This document shows, piece after piece, positions 1 through 17,129 of a DNA stretch of 64,000 nt. Below the pieces are notes generated by a model. The model worked only from the letters and a program-made list of their open reading frames with translations, was not told the DNA's origin and searched no databases. Both the position numbers and the translations under genes were made by a program. This DNA comes from Rhinolophus ferrumequinum (taxonomy: Eukaryota > Chordata > Mammalia > Chiroptera > Rhinolophidae), in NCBI RefSeq assembly GCF_004115265.2, contig NC_046301.1, positions 39,954,714 through 40,018,713 on the forward strand, read 5' to 3'. Every line of letters starts with the position of its first letter. Position 1 is the stretch's first letter.

Positions 1-164
1 CCTGCGCTGGGCGTTATTTTCCGGCGGATTTTTCTCAGGCTTCCACATCGGCTCTCTTGGCCTTGGTTCGAAGTACTCGGGCGGCAAGCTCCCCCTGGCG
101 GCCCAGATTCACCATACAGCCAGAAAAGCATCGTTCTTCCTTCTCTCTCTCCACAGGGCTGCAC

Positions 165-960
165 GGTGTTGATTGAGCGCCTATTGTGTGCAAAGCATCG
201 TTCCAGGTGCTGGGGACACAACAATGAACAGAATAGACAAAAATCTCTGCCATCACGCAGAGATGGTCTTAGTGGGGCGACAGACAAGAAACAAAAATAA
301 AATACTATATAGCGTGTTAGTTTGAGAAAAATAAAGCTGGGAATGAGAGAGGAAATATGAGGGTTAATGGACTTTTAAATAGAATATTCTGGGAAAGACT
401 GAAAAGGTAACGTTTGAGTAAAGACCAGAGGGCGGCGAGGAGGGAGCCAGTGTCAATATTAAGAAGAAAGTGTACCAGGCAAAGAACACTGGATGTGCAA
501 AGGCCCTGCGGTAGGAACTGCCTTAAGGAATAGCCAGGAGGTCAGTGTGGCTGGAGTGCAGTGAGGAAGGTAGTTGGAGGAAAGGAGGGCAGGGAGGGGG
601 TGAGGCAGAGAATGTGGGCGCTGTTGGCCAGGGGTAGACTTTGGCTTTTCCTCAGTGAGATGGGAGCCATTAAGGGTTCTGAGCAGAGGAGGGACAGGCC
701 CTGATTCAGGTGTTTACAGGCACCTTCCTGAGACTGCAGGAGCTCCAGTCAGGGGGTGCAAGACCTGGATGGAAGCCAGATGGGAGACGAGGTGACTGCT
801 CTAGTTCAAGTGAGTAATGATGGGGACTGAACTGGGAAGTGATATTGAAGAAGTGATCCAATTTGGCATCCATTTTGGCAGCAGGGCCAGTTGGACTTGT
901 TGGGACATGGGGGCAGGGCAGATTCAAGGATAACTCCTTGATCTTGGTCTGAGACCCTGG
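165..960 (+). repeat. Old interspersed repeat, family not named
   Basis: Text from ATTGAGCGCCTATTGTGTGC through GTGCAAAGGCCCTGCGGTAG, GAGGTCAGTGTGGCTGGAGT and GAGCAGAGGAGGGACAGGCC recurs in at least five other places in the window. It is an ancient, non-coding mammalian repeat that I cannot name without a library. Confidence 0.6.
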
Positions 961-1199
961 GAGTATGGAGGACCATTTCCTGAATGAGGAGGGGATGGTA
1001 ATGGGGGCAGGTTGGCAGGAGGAGAATGCACCTCCCAGTCTTACACTCCCTTTGCGGTTTTTGGGTTTTTTTCCAAGGAAAAGGGAAGCACAGATGCTAT
1101 AGTCGCCAGGAAGGGCAGGGCTTCCTCCAGGGTGCCAGGGAGTCTCGGGCAGGCCAAGGAATGAGCCCAGGCAGAAGTAGCTATACTCAACTCTATGGC

Positions 1200-1555
1200 A
1201 TTACTCCTGCTCTCTCCTCACTCTGAGCTCTGGCGTGGCCACCTTGCAGTTCCCTCATCCTGGAAGGCTCTTCCTCCCATCCCTGACATGGCTGGCCCCC
1301 CCTTTCTTGTGACCTGAGCCTACCCCCCATAACTTTCCTGAATGCTCCCCACCCCCAGATCCTGGACCACACCCTGTTCACTCCCTGTCTCCTACATTAC
1401 TGAAATTTCATTCACTTGCTAAAATTCTTTCAGTTTACTTATTGTCTATGACCTCCATCTGAGAGCTCCAGAAAGGCAGCAACTCTGTCCACCTCACACC
1501 TGAATCAATGAATGGTCATTATAGAAGGTGATCAATACATACTTGCTGAATAAAT
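1200..1555 (+). mobile_element. L2-type fragment
   Basis: A run of short-phrase similarity ending in ATACTTGCTGAATAAATGAA, the usual L2 3' tail pattern. Confidence 0.55.
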
Positions 1556-1873
1556 GAAATTCCTGTCTCTGAGCATTCTGCACGTGCTGTTCCTCCAGCC
1601 CAGAATTCCCTTTCCACTGCTTTTACAAAAGGTTCCCAGAGCATTTCACTCACAAATTTGGTGTGCAGGTAGTTTATCTGGGAGGTGATCCCAGGAAACA
1701 TCTGGGGTGGGGGAAGTCAGGGAATGGAGCCAGCAAAGGTGAGCATTAGTGGGTTTCCCCTTTTGGGGCATCTGGGGTTCATCTCACTGGGAAACTCTTG
1801 GAGATGGGTAGACTCTATGCTAATCCTATCCCTCATTGGGTAAAGGCTGCTCCAGGAAGTCAACTCCCCAATA

Positions 1874-1875
<2 letters not shown>

Positions 1876-1929
<54 letters not shown>
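1876..1929. repeat. (TA)n microsatellite
   Basis: About 26 TA units next to an L1 fragment. Confidence 0.97.
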
Positions 1930-1933
<4 letters not shown>

Positions 1934-2230
1934 TAGTTCACCATGTTGTGCATAACACCCCCAGGATTTGTTTAATATTCCATTTTGTATATATGAACCA
2001 CATCTTTATCCATTCATCCATCCATGGACACTTAGGTTGGTTCCATATCTTGGTTACTGTGAATAATGCTGTAGGCGACATGAAGGTGAAGATATCTCTT
2101 CCAGATAGTGGTATCATTTTCTTCAGATAAATACCCAAAAGTGGAATTGCTGGATCATATGATAGTTCAGTTTTTAATTTTTTGAGGAACCTTCATACTG
2201 CTTTCCATGGTGGCTGTACCAATTTCATAT
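1930..2230 (-). mobile_element. L1 3'-end fragment
   Basis: Antisense to the well-known L1 3' sequence (GTGGAATTGCTGGATCATAT; GGTTACTGTGAATAATGCTG). Next to a (TA)n tract. Ordinary 5'-truncated LINE debris. Confidence 0.8.
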
Positions 2231-2893
2231 ATATATGAATATATGTATATATATGAATATATATATGAATAAGAGAAATTCACATAACATTACATTTTTG
2301 CCTTTAAAGGGTTATCTAGTATATTCACTATCTTGTACAACTGTCACCGCTATTTTATTCCAGAATATTTCCATCACCCCAAAAAGAAACCTGGTACCTC
2401 TCCATACCCTTACTCCCCAGCCCCTGGCAACCAGTAACATACTTTCTTTTTCTATAGATTTGCATATTCTAGATATTTCATATAAATGGAATTGAACAAT
2501 ATGTGGCTTCTTTCACTCAGCGTGATGTTTATAATGTTTAGCATAAAGATTCATCCATGTCAGAGCATGCATCAGTATTTATTTCCTTTTTTTGCTGAGT
2601 AATATTCCATTATGAGGATATATGACATTGTGTTTATCCATTTATCTGTAGATGGTTGCTTAGGCTGTCTCCACCTTTGGCTATTGTGATAATGCTGCAT
2701 TGTTCCTGTTTTCAGTTCTTCTGGGTATACTTCTTTGCTTTTGATAGTTGAATAATATTCCATTGCAAGGATATATCACAGTTTGTCCATTCATCAGTCG
2801 ATAGACATTTGTGTTGTTCCTACCTTTTGGCTGTCGTGAATCATGCTGCTGTGAGCATTCATGTATGAGTTTTTGTATGAACGTGTTTTCAGT

Positions 2894-3133
2894 TCTTTTG
2901 GGTACATATGTGGAAGTGGAATTGTTGGGTCACATGGTAATTCCACGTTTAACTTTTTGAGGGCCTGCCAGACTGTTTTCCACAGTGACTGCACCATTTT
3001 ACATTCCCACCAGCAATGGACAAGGGTTCAAGAGCTCCCATTTTCCACATCATTGACAATACTTATTTTCTGTTATTATTATTATTGCTATCCTAATGGG
3101 TGGGAAGTGGTATCTCATTGTGGTTCCCCAGTT
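2894..3133. repeat. Tandem duplication, copy 1 (about 240 bp)
   Basis: From CAGTTCTTTTGGGTA to GTGGTTCCCCAG. It is almost identical to the copy that follows directly. Confidence 0.9.
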
Positions 3134-3377
3134 TCTTTTGGGTAAATATGTGGAAGTGGAATTGTTGGGTCACATGGTAATTCCACGTTTAACTTTTTGA
3201 GGGCCTGCCAGACTGTTTTCCACAGTGACTGCACCATTTTACATTCCTACCAGCAATGGAGACAAGGGTTCAAGAGCTCCCATTTTCCACATCATTGACA
3301 ATACTTATTTTCTGTTGTTATTATTATTATTGCTATCCTAATGGGTGGGAAGTGGTATCTCACTGTGGTTCCCCAGT
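3134..3377. repeat. Tandem duplication, copy 2 (about 243 bp)
   Basis: Repeats copy 1 with a handful of substitutions and two or three small insertions (GA near 3260; GTT near 3317). Microhomology CAGTT at the junction. Confidence 0.9.
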
Positions 3378-3639
3378 CCTTCTGACTTGTCCACTGGGCG
3401 AGCCCAGCATGGTCCTGCAGTATAGGAAGCTGGGGTATGCCTGGGACAGCGAGTGCTGAGAGGATGTGGCCCGTCGGGGTGCTGACAGCACCTGCCACAA
3501 GCTGTGACCTTGAGCAAGCCACTTCCCCTGCTTGCACTGGACCAGCCTCAGTTGTAGAATTGGGATGATAACATATACCTCAAAGGGTGGATGCGAGATT
3601 TCAATAAGACTATTGTGTAGCACTTGGCATAGCCAAGTG

Positions 3640-4735
3640 CGGCATGAGAACAGGCAGTATTTACTATTTGTTTCCTTAGCACTCAGCTATGAGAATCTCC
3701 CCCACACTTCCTAGGCAGAAATATATGCTTCCTCTTCTGGGTTTCCACAGATCTTGTTTATTCTGGCATTACAGCTCTCCCTAGAGGCTATAGCATGTAA
3801 AGGAAAAATTCGTGGTGTTTGGATGTCATCAAAACACAACTTTGCTTGCTTCTCCCTCCACCACTTTATTCTGTGGTGGAATCTTTCCCTGCTCTGGCTG
3901 AGAATTTTGTCGGGGGACTTAGGCCCAGATCAGCCTGACATTCAAATCTTTGGAACTTGACTTGGTGTCATATGGGAGTCCCGAATCAGGCCCCTCCAGA
4001 CCAGAGGCCTCAGTAGGGAGAAGGTCCCTATGCCATTCACCTTCTTCGTGTCCACCTCGCCCCCTTTCACCAGCTTTGGGTCCCTCCTGCCCAGGTGCTG
4101 GGAGGAGGGGACAGGAGAGAGGGAGGCAGTTTCTCCTTGGCTGATGGCTTTACCCTCTTCGGATGACGCAGCAGAGTGTTAAAGTGGTGCCCCTCCGTGG
4201 ATTTAGTGGCTATGTTTTGGGGGGCTCTTTGGAACTCCTTCTCTGGGGTGGTGCATCTGTAAGCTGGGTTTGGCTCTTTCTTCAGTCCCTGGGGTCTGGG
4301 CCTATCCTCTCGTCTCTCCCAGGGGGCCTCCAGGTCGACCACCAATAAGCAGACCTGGCTCCACCATCAGAGTCTCTTGCCTCTCGCCCTCTGGGTTTTC
4401 TGGGAGTCAGATCCCAACGCCATCCGCTCACTATACCTTTCCCAGCCTGAATCAGCATGGGTGGCCTTTAAAAAGGGCACTTTTCAAAGGCAGCGAAGTC
4501 CCCTCCATCTCTGGGTTAGCCCCTGTCCCAAGAGGGGGACATGGGGACTTGCAGGTAGCAACAACTCCCCCTGAAAAACTGTGTTCACCTATCTCTTAAA
4601 AAAAAAAAAAAAGGCTTTTTACTACAGCGAAAGCTCTCAACAGCAAAGAGGGCATATGCTGAAGCCACATGTGACAGCTTCCACAGTTCTCACGGCCAGT
4701 CTTGTTCTATCTCTCTCCCCTTACATATATCCTGT
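3640..4735. other. Intergenic, no gene seen
   Basis: Mostly unique sequence on the far side of MRPL4. A MIR-like piece precedes it (about 3500-3640). Open frames up to 109 codons occur but lack splice or domain support. Confidence 0.5.
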
Positions 4736-5475
4736 CATGGGTTCAACTGTTTCTTCTCCCTGCAAAAAAAGAAGTCTTAACCCTCAGTACTTGTGTATGT
4801 ACACTTATTTAGAAATAGGGTCTCCACTAGGGTTTCCGGGCAGGAATTCCCACCCGTTCTCGGGAATTTTTTTTCGCTTTTCTGTTCCTGAATCCCGAGA
4901 AAAGTTGGTCGGGAAATCGGGAAAATCGGCTCCTTGAACCCAGGTGGTTGGTAGTATCGGCTGTCACTTTGTAGAAACGATTCATCGCGGAGAACAGAAA
5001 AGTTTACATCTCGGGATTTGGGAATGAGAAAGTGAAAAAAATTCCTGAGAAAGGGTGAGAATTCCTGCCCGGAAACCTTAACAGATGATCAAGTTAAGAT
5101 GAGGTCATTAGGGTGGCCTTAACCCTAATGGGTATGTTTAAAGACATCGTGACCAGTGTCCTTATAAAAAGGAGAAATTTGGACAGAGACGTGCACACAC
5201 AGCACACCGTGTGAAGATGAGGCAGAGTTTGGAGTGAGGCTGCCAGAAGCCAGGGATCACCAAAGATTGCCAGCAAACTGCCAGAAGCTGGGAGAGAGGC
5301 CTGGGACAGATTCTCCAACACAGCCTCAGGAGCCAACCCTGATGACAACTTCATCTGGGACTTCTGGCTTCCAGCACTGAGCTGATACATTTCTGTTGGT
5401 GAAGCCCCTCCTGCCCTTCTCCCCTCCCCCAACTGTGATACTTTGTTATGGCAGCTTGAGCACATACTCTCCCAT
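4735..5475 (+). mobile_element. Old LTR-like interspersed repeat, interrupted by the foldback element
   Basis: Phrases TTAACCCTCAGTACTTGTG, AAGATGAGGTCATTAGGGTG, TCCTTATAAAAAGGAGAAAT and CACCAAAGATTGCCAGCAAA belong to an ancient mammalian LTR-type repeat, possibly MaLR-like. It is a non-coding fossil fragment with another element inserted in it. Confidence 0.5.
4830..5078. mobile_element. 249-bp foldback (long-TIR) DNA element at a TA site
   Basis: The left end GGGTTTCCGGGCAGGAATTC and right end GAATTCCTGCCCGGAAACCT are inverted copies, and the inverted similarity continues inward for about 75 bp (TCTCGGGAATT / AATTCCTGAGA; AATCCCGAGA / TCTCGGGATTT). TA dinucleotides at 4828-4829 and 5079-5080 bracket it. 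It splits an older repeat whose halves resume on either side. No coding capacity; I do not recognise the family. Confidence 0.75.
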
Positions 5476-6095
5476 CCCCCTATTATTTAAAAGCCCGTTA
5501 GGGACATTGGATTTTTTCTTTTTCTTTTTAATGCTTTTCTCCATCCTGATCTGGCTGAGGGAGAACGAGGGTTCTGGTCTATTTTTTGAAAAGCCATATG
5601 GGCAAGGGTTGGTCTCAGTTTCTGATGGCTGTGATGTAGACAACTGAGCCATATTACTCCTAGTTACAACTATTTAGACTAGGCTGGGCCTTGTCAGGAC
5701 AACAGCTGGGTCTTACTTTAGGACTTGATGCCCCATGGGGCTGGCCAGAGGCACAGGAAGAGGCAGGTAACAGTTTGGCTCAAGCATACACAGCATTTCT
5801 TGCTCAGCCTCTGCACCCTTTCTCACTGCTGGCTCCAAATGGCTTTTTCTTTTTTACTTAAGTCAAATCTGGTACTTTAAGGATCAAAATTTATTTTCAT
5901 TGAGGATTTTCAAAGAATGTCTTGGGAGCTCTGAAGCACTCCCAAAAGAGGCATTTCAGATCTTTGCGGCAAGGCACAGCCCAGCTGATAGGTGGTCACT
6001 GTGGCCGCCTGGCCTAGCCAGCACATGCAGACGGCAGTTCTGGCCAACTTTAAAGAGATCGACCACATTATTTTATAGTCTGTGTTGTAACTATT
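5475..6095. other. Intergenic, nothing recognised
   Basis: Unique-looking sequence between the LTR-like fossil and the 6.1-kb SINE. Confidence 0.5.
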
Positions 6096-6109
6096 AAAAA
6101 AATTAACTT

Positions 6110-6341
6110 GGGAGCAGCTGGATGGCTCAGTTGGTTAGAGCGCAAGCTCTCAACGAAAGGTTGCCGGTTCAATTCCCACATAGGATGGAGGGCTGTGCCC
6201 CCTACAACTAAGATTGAAAATGGCAACTGGACTTGGAGCTGAGCTGTGCCCTCCACAACTAGATTGAAGGACAAATACTTGGAGCTGATGGACCCTGGAG
6301 AAAACACAGTTCCCCAATATTCCCCAATAGATTTTTTTTTT
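6110..6341 (+). mobile_element. tRNA-derived bat-type SINE
   Basis: Pol III-type head GGCTCAGTTGGTTAGAGC and GGTTGCCGGTTCAATTC (A and B boxes), followed by the body AACTAAGATTGAAAATGGC. Flanked by the 10-bp duplication AAATTAACTT (6100-6109 and 6342-6351). Confidence 0.85.
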
Positions 6342-6428
6342 AAATTAACTTTGGGGGGGGGCAAATGGTATCAGCAGACTCAAGAATTAAGGTACCGGTT
6401 GGTGTTTTAAAAAACGTTTCTTCACTCG

Positions 6429-6434
6429 TTTATT
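6429..6434 (-). terminator. Candidate polyadenylation signal for MRPL4 (AATAAA on minus strand)
   Basis: TTTATT on the plus strand reads AATAAA on the minus strand, about 690 nt past the MRPL4 stop. I see no closer canonical hexamer. A more distal copy lies near 5890. No transcript evidence is available. Confidence 0.35.
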
Positions 6435-7121
6435 GACCACATTGATTCTGACTGTGCTCAAAGGAAATCACTGTGATGGAAGCTCAGGTCTACATATGGG
6501 ACCTACTTGTGGAATCAAGCCTGCACGTCGGACTGAAGGACCATAAGAAGTGGGACCACAGAGCCCGTCAGGGATGTGAGTACATGATGACGTGCCCAGG
6601 AGCCAGGAGGTGCCAGGAGCAGATTCCTAGGGATGGGCTGCACCCACGCTCCTCTGCGAGCTCCTGGAGCCTGCCTCACCCTGGGGAAGCTGATGCTGGG
6701 TCATTTCTATACACAGCGCTAAGGTCGCCCCTTGAGGAGAGGTGCTGGCGGTGCTCATCACTGGGGAGAAAACTCGACTTGCCAGACGGAATTATTCACA
6801 ACATCGCAAAAAGCTTTTCTATTCCTCCTCTGTGATTAAAAAATAACATTTATCTTAAAAACAGAAAAGAGAATTGGGACAGGAGCTTGGTCAGGCTCTC
6901 CGCCAAGTTTCCCCTTTTCAGTCATGACACCTGCCGGGCCACTCTTCGTGGGCTCAGCCTCCTACTGGCAAAGAGGGGGTCTGGGCAGTGCTACTCTTGC
7001 AGGGTGGGTGCAAGGCCCCCAAACCACTGGGAGTTTGGCCTGGCTCAAAGCAGGCACCTGGCATGGAGAGCAGTGCAGGAAGGAGGGCAGCTGATGGGCC
7101 CTGGGGGTGCAGGGTGGGGGT
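6435..7121 (-). other. Probable MRPL4 3' UTR / downstream flank
   Basis: The span between the MRPL4 stop and the candidate poly(A) signal holds no recognisable repeat and no coding pattern I trust. The long plus-strand open frame here is antisense to the last exon and has no known family features. Confidence 0.4.
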
Positions 7122-13409
<6,288 letters not shown>

Positions 13410-13472
13410 TGGGGCGCAGCTCCGCACGCGGAGAGGTCAAGGCTCCCTCTAGACTCGCTCGGCGCCTCGCGA

Positions 13473-13480
13473 TGACGTCA
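13473..13480. promoter_or_regulatory. Perfect CRE/ATF site (TGACGTCA)
   Basis: The palindrome TGACGTCA lies 64 bp upstream of the MRPL4 start codon inside the CpG island, followed by CGCGCGC. CREB/ATF factors bind this motif; the effect on MRPL4 is inference from position. Confidence 0.7.
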
Positions 13481-14198
13481 CGCGCGCTATGCTGCCCGCT
13501 GCGCTCGGATTCAGGGCCAGACAGGGGAGATTGCAAGAGCGATGACGACGGGACCCGGCCCATCGTGCCCGCACCACCATCCAAAGGCTCACCCCCAGAC
13601 CTCAATTTCCACTTCTGGCCTAACGGACCCTCGGAGACACCTGGCAATGCGATCCTACAACAAGAAGCCCGCCCTCCGGTAAGTTTTGCCCTATTGGGTC
13701 CCAGAGCCTGTGTAGGAATCCAGCCAAGAAGACCTTCCCTGCCCAAAGGGCACGCCCCTCAGTCAGCAACGAGCGTTAAGTCTGGAAAAATGGCCCGCCC
13801 ATGGCTGGGCGGTTCTGAGGCGGACACCAAGGGAATATGACCAATAAGTGGTACGCTTTTTGTTTCAGCCTCGCCCTCCTGGTCTCGCTCCCATCTAGCC
13901 TACAAGACTCTCCAAGGCGGCTTTTCTCTATCCAATAAAGTGGTTTTGTTTGTTGAAGTGCAGGGCCCTATCTCACACAGAACGCTCTCAGGTTTGGGCC
14001 TGCCGGACCGTGGCTATCCGCTTAGATCCCCCAGGGCAAGGCTATGTCCCCCTTAATCCCCTCAGATTAGGTCTGTGTCTCCCTCATTCCCCAGGCCAGG
14101 ATTCTGCCAGGGCTCTCCGAGGACAGAGCACAGTGGAGAGTCCACAGATCCTGGATTGCACTCTTGTTGCCCACCTCCTCAATAGAAATCCAAATGCT

Positions 14199-14220
14199 AA
14201 AAAAAAAAAAAAAAAAAAAA
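14199..14220 (+). mobile_element. Poly(A)-only insertion with target-site duplication
   Basis: A 22-nt A run is flanked by a perfect 15-bp repeat AGAAATCCAAATGCT (14184-14198 and 14221-14235). No transposon body is present. Confidence 0.8.
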
Positions 14221-14486
14221 AGAAATCCAAATGCTCATTTTTAGGTCTTTGCCACGTTCACTGCATGACCTCCAGGGGGCGCCACGCGCCCATAGCAGCC
14301 TTCCTCGCCTGGTCAGTCTTGATCACCTGGAGGTATGTTCTGTCTGGCCAGAGCTCAGGGGCCAGAGGTTGGTCTGGAGCCAACCTCAGTTTTCATATCT
14401 GGAAAATGGGGTGGTTATGAGACTTCGATGAAATACTGAAGACGAAGCGTGCCATGCCTGCACAAGGTTAAAACTTATACCTAACA

Positions 14487-14519
14487 TCATCATCATCATT
14501 ATTATTATTATTATTATTA
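14487..14519. repeat. (ATC)n(ATT)n microsatellite
   Basis: Trinucleotide tract of about 11 units. Confidence 0.9.
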
Positions 14520-15826
14520 AATGTGAGTTTTGTCATCAAAGCGAGTCAAGAGCCAAGGTAGGGATAGGGGTGGCCCCTGGAGGATTTGAATGAAATGCTA
14601 AAGATACGGTGTTTGTTTTTTTTTTTTTGCCATCTGATATATAATATATGGATTATTTATAAAAACTGTTACCGAAAATTTACAATGTATTTCATTGTGT
14701 ATTCTATCCCTGCAAGAATAACTGTGGATGTGTGTTTAAAATTCCACACTCTTTGCAATTTAAAAAGGTCTTTTAATCCTTTATTCTGTAGAATTTTATT
14801 TATTCATTTTATGTTTGCATAGATAATTCACACACCTGGTAAAGAAATTTTCAAAAACGACAAAAAGATAACTAGAGTGAAAAACCTGCATTCTCCAACC
14901 TCTGTCCCCTACACCCCCCAGTTCCCCCTCTCTGCAACCCCATCCCTGTTCCCCTTCCAGAAGCCACCACTACAACCAGCGGTGTGTCTCCTCTCAAAAC
15001 CAGTTTATGATTTTATAGGCAGATTTAGAAATCTGTCCTGTGCCAGGGAGTTCATATTTTATGTGGTGAATGAGGGAACAGCATTTTAGTTGCTTAATAA
15101 CTTATTAGGTACCTACTGTGTACCGCTGGGGTAAATCCAGTAGATACCCTTGAGATACAGTCCAGTGAAGAAGGCTGAGGGATCAGAATAGGGAAGGTCT
15201 TCAGGGTCTGTGGGAACCCAGAGGAAGAACTCATAATGGTTGGGGACGAGAGCCTGAGAGTTGGCTTCCCTGAAGCTGTAACCTGAAAGCTAAGGATTGA
15301 GGGTCCATCAGGACTTTGTCCAGAGAAGAAAATGTGTTCCAGGCTGAGGGAACAAGTCGCAAAGGCCAGACGTGGGGAGAGTGTAGCGGGGCCCGGGGTG
15401 GCTGGACTTTTCTGACGGCCACATGCTTTATTCGTTAACTCATTCATTTATGTTGAACCCACCTCAGAGCCTTTGCAAGAATATCCCTGCAATAATAATT
15501 GTGGATGTGTGTTTAAAATTCCATGCTGTTGTTCCTTGAGCCTGGAACATACTTTTCCCAGAGCTCCACATGACTTCATCCCTCTCCTCCTTTAATTCTT
15601 TGCTCAAACATCATCTCCTCCAATGATGTTTATATGGGATATGATTTAATATAATTTCCCATTTTTCCCCCATTTAATTTCCCATATAATAATTTCCCAT
15701 TTTTTAATGCTTTTTGTCTATCTCATTCATTAGAATGTAGAAATTTTGCTCCTGTTTGTTCTCTGCTGTAGTCCCAGCTCCCAGTCTAGTGCTTGTAACA
15801 CAGTAGGGGCTCAATACATGTTTCTT

Positions 15827-16232
15827 TTTTTCCTTTTTTTCTTTTTTAAGAGTTTATTGGGGAAGGGGAACAGGACTTTATTGGGGAACAGTGTGTACTT
15901 CCAGGACTTTTTCCAAGTCAAGTTGTTGTCCTTTCAATCTTAGTTGTGGAGGGCGCCATTCAGCTCCAGGTCCAGTTGCCAGTTGTTAGTCGCAGGGGGC
16001 GCAGCCCACCATCCCTTGGAGGGAATTGAACCTGCAACCTTGTGGTTGAGAGGACACACTCCAACCAACTGAGCCACCTGGGAGCTCAGGGGCAGCTCAG
16101 CTCCAGTCGCCGTATCCAATCTTAGTTGCGGGGGATGGAGCCCACTATCCCTTGCAGGATTTGAGGAGTCCAACCAGCAAACCTTGTGGTTGAGAACCTG
16201 CGCTCCAACCAACTGAGCCACCTTGCCGGCTC
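15827..16232 (-). mobile_element. Dimeric tRNA-derived SINE
   Basis: Two tRNA-like heads (CCAACCAACTGAGCCACC near 16060 and near 16210, read on the minus strand) joined by body sequence. Perfect 15-bp duplication CAATACATGTTTCTT at 15812-15826 and 16233-16247. Confidence 0.9.
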
Positions 16233-16629
16233 CAATACATGTTTCTTGAGTCATTTCATTCACTCATCGCTCTGTTGCAGTAGTATTACCAGAAGCAGAG
16301 AAAGCCCTCCTTTTGTCTTCTGGGTCTTAAAGTCTCTATCACCCAGAAGTCATGGGCACATAAGGTACCCAAGAAACGATTATTTATCCAATGGTGCTGG
16401 AGTCACATAGAAGCAGGTTCAAATCCAGACGATGCTGTTAATTGGCTGTGTGTCTGTGGGCAAGTGGTTAGCTCTCAGAATTTGGTCTATGAACTGTTAA
16501 ACGGGACACACACAAACCCTCCCCTACTGAGCTGTGTAGTAGATCAGAGTTCTCTTTCCTTTCGTCCTCACTCCCTACTGTCCTTTTCCTCCCACAGAGG
16601 GAGCTTATAAACAGGAGTTAGATAACATC

Positions 16630-17125
16630 CCTTATCTGCTCAGAACTCTCCATACCTCCCATTTCATTTAGCGCAAAAGCCAGAGTCTTCACTACAGCCC
16701 ACAAGTCCTGCAGCCCACCTGCCCTCACCTCCTCCCACCTGTCATTCTGTGGTTTCTGCCACAGTAGACTTCTCACCAGGCCTGTCAATCCCATGCCAGC
16801 CTCAGGGCCTTTGCACGTGTCATTCCTTCTGCCTGGACCACTCCCTGACCTCTTTCAGGTCTTTGCTCAAATGTGACCTCTGGTGACCCTGGGTCTAAAA
16901 TCACTGTTCTCTTGGTACCCCCACTTTCCTCATCTGCCTTCCTGGTGTCATTAGTTTCCAGAACTTTCACCACCTTCTAACAGATGACATTATGTTCTTA
17001 TTTTCCTGATGCTTGTCTGTCTCCCTCAATAGAACATCAGTTCCTGGATGACAGTGTTCTTTGTTTCTTTCACTGCTGGCCCCCCTTGCTAAGGGTCCCA
17101 ATAGGTTCTCATACACAGTAATTGA
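16630..17125 (+). mobile_element. L2-type fragment
   Basis: CAGGGCCTTTGCACGTGTCA, TTCTGCCTGGACCACTCC and CAGGTCTTTGCTCAAATGTG are L2 phrases. Confidence 0.7.
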
Positions 17126-17129
17126 ACAC

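Larger units (their letters stand above)
2275..3380 (-). mobile_element. L1 3'-end fragment with internal tandem duplications
   Basis: Older L1 3' sequence in minus orientation (CACTCAGCGTGATGTTTATA, AATATTCCATT twice). A unit around 2575-2730 recurs in diverged form around 2740-2900, and a 240-bp unit recurs nearly identically (see separate entries). Confidence 0.75.
13661..15090. other. MRPL4 upstream flank, no gene seen
   Basis: Holds two CCAAT motifs (near 13841 and 13931), the poly(A) insertion, a trinucleotide repeat and an AT-rich LINE-like stretch (14.6-15.0 kb). A divergent non-coding transcript from the CpG island is possible but unsupported. Confidence 0.4.

Noticed and set aside
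6130-6175. Possible tRNA genes at SINE heads (also at 8290, 16060, 21370, 36630, 44090, 47980)
   Set aside because: They carry A and B boxes but continue into SINE bodies with target duplications, so they are SINEs and not tRNA genes.
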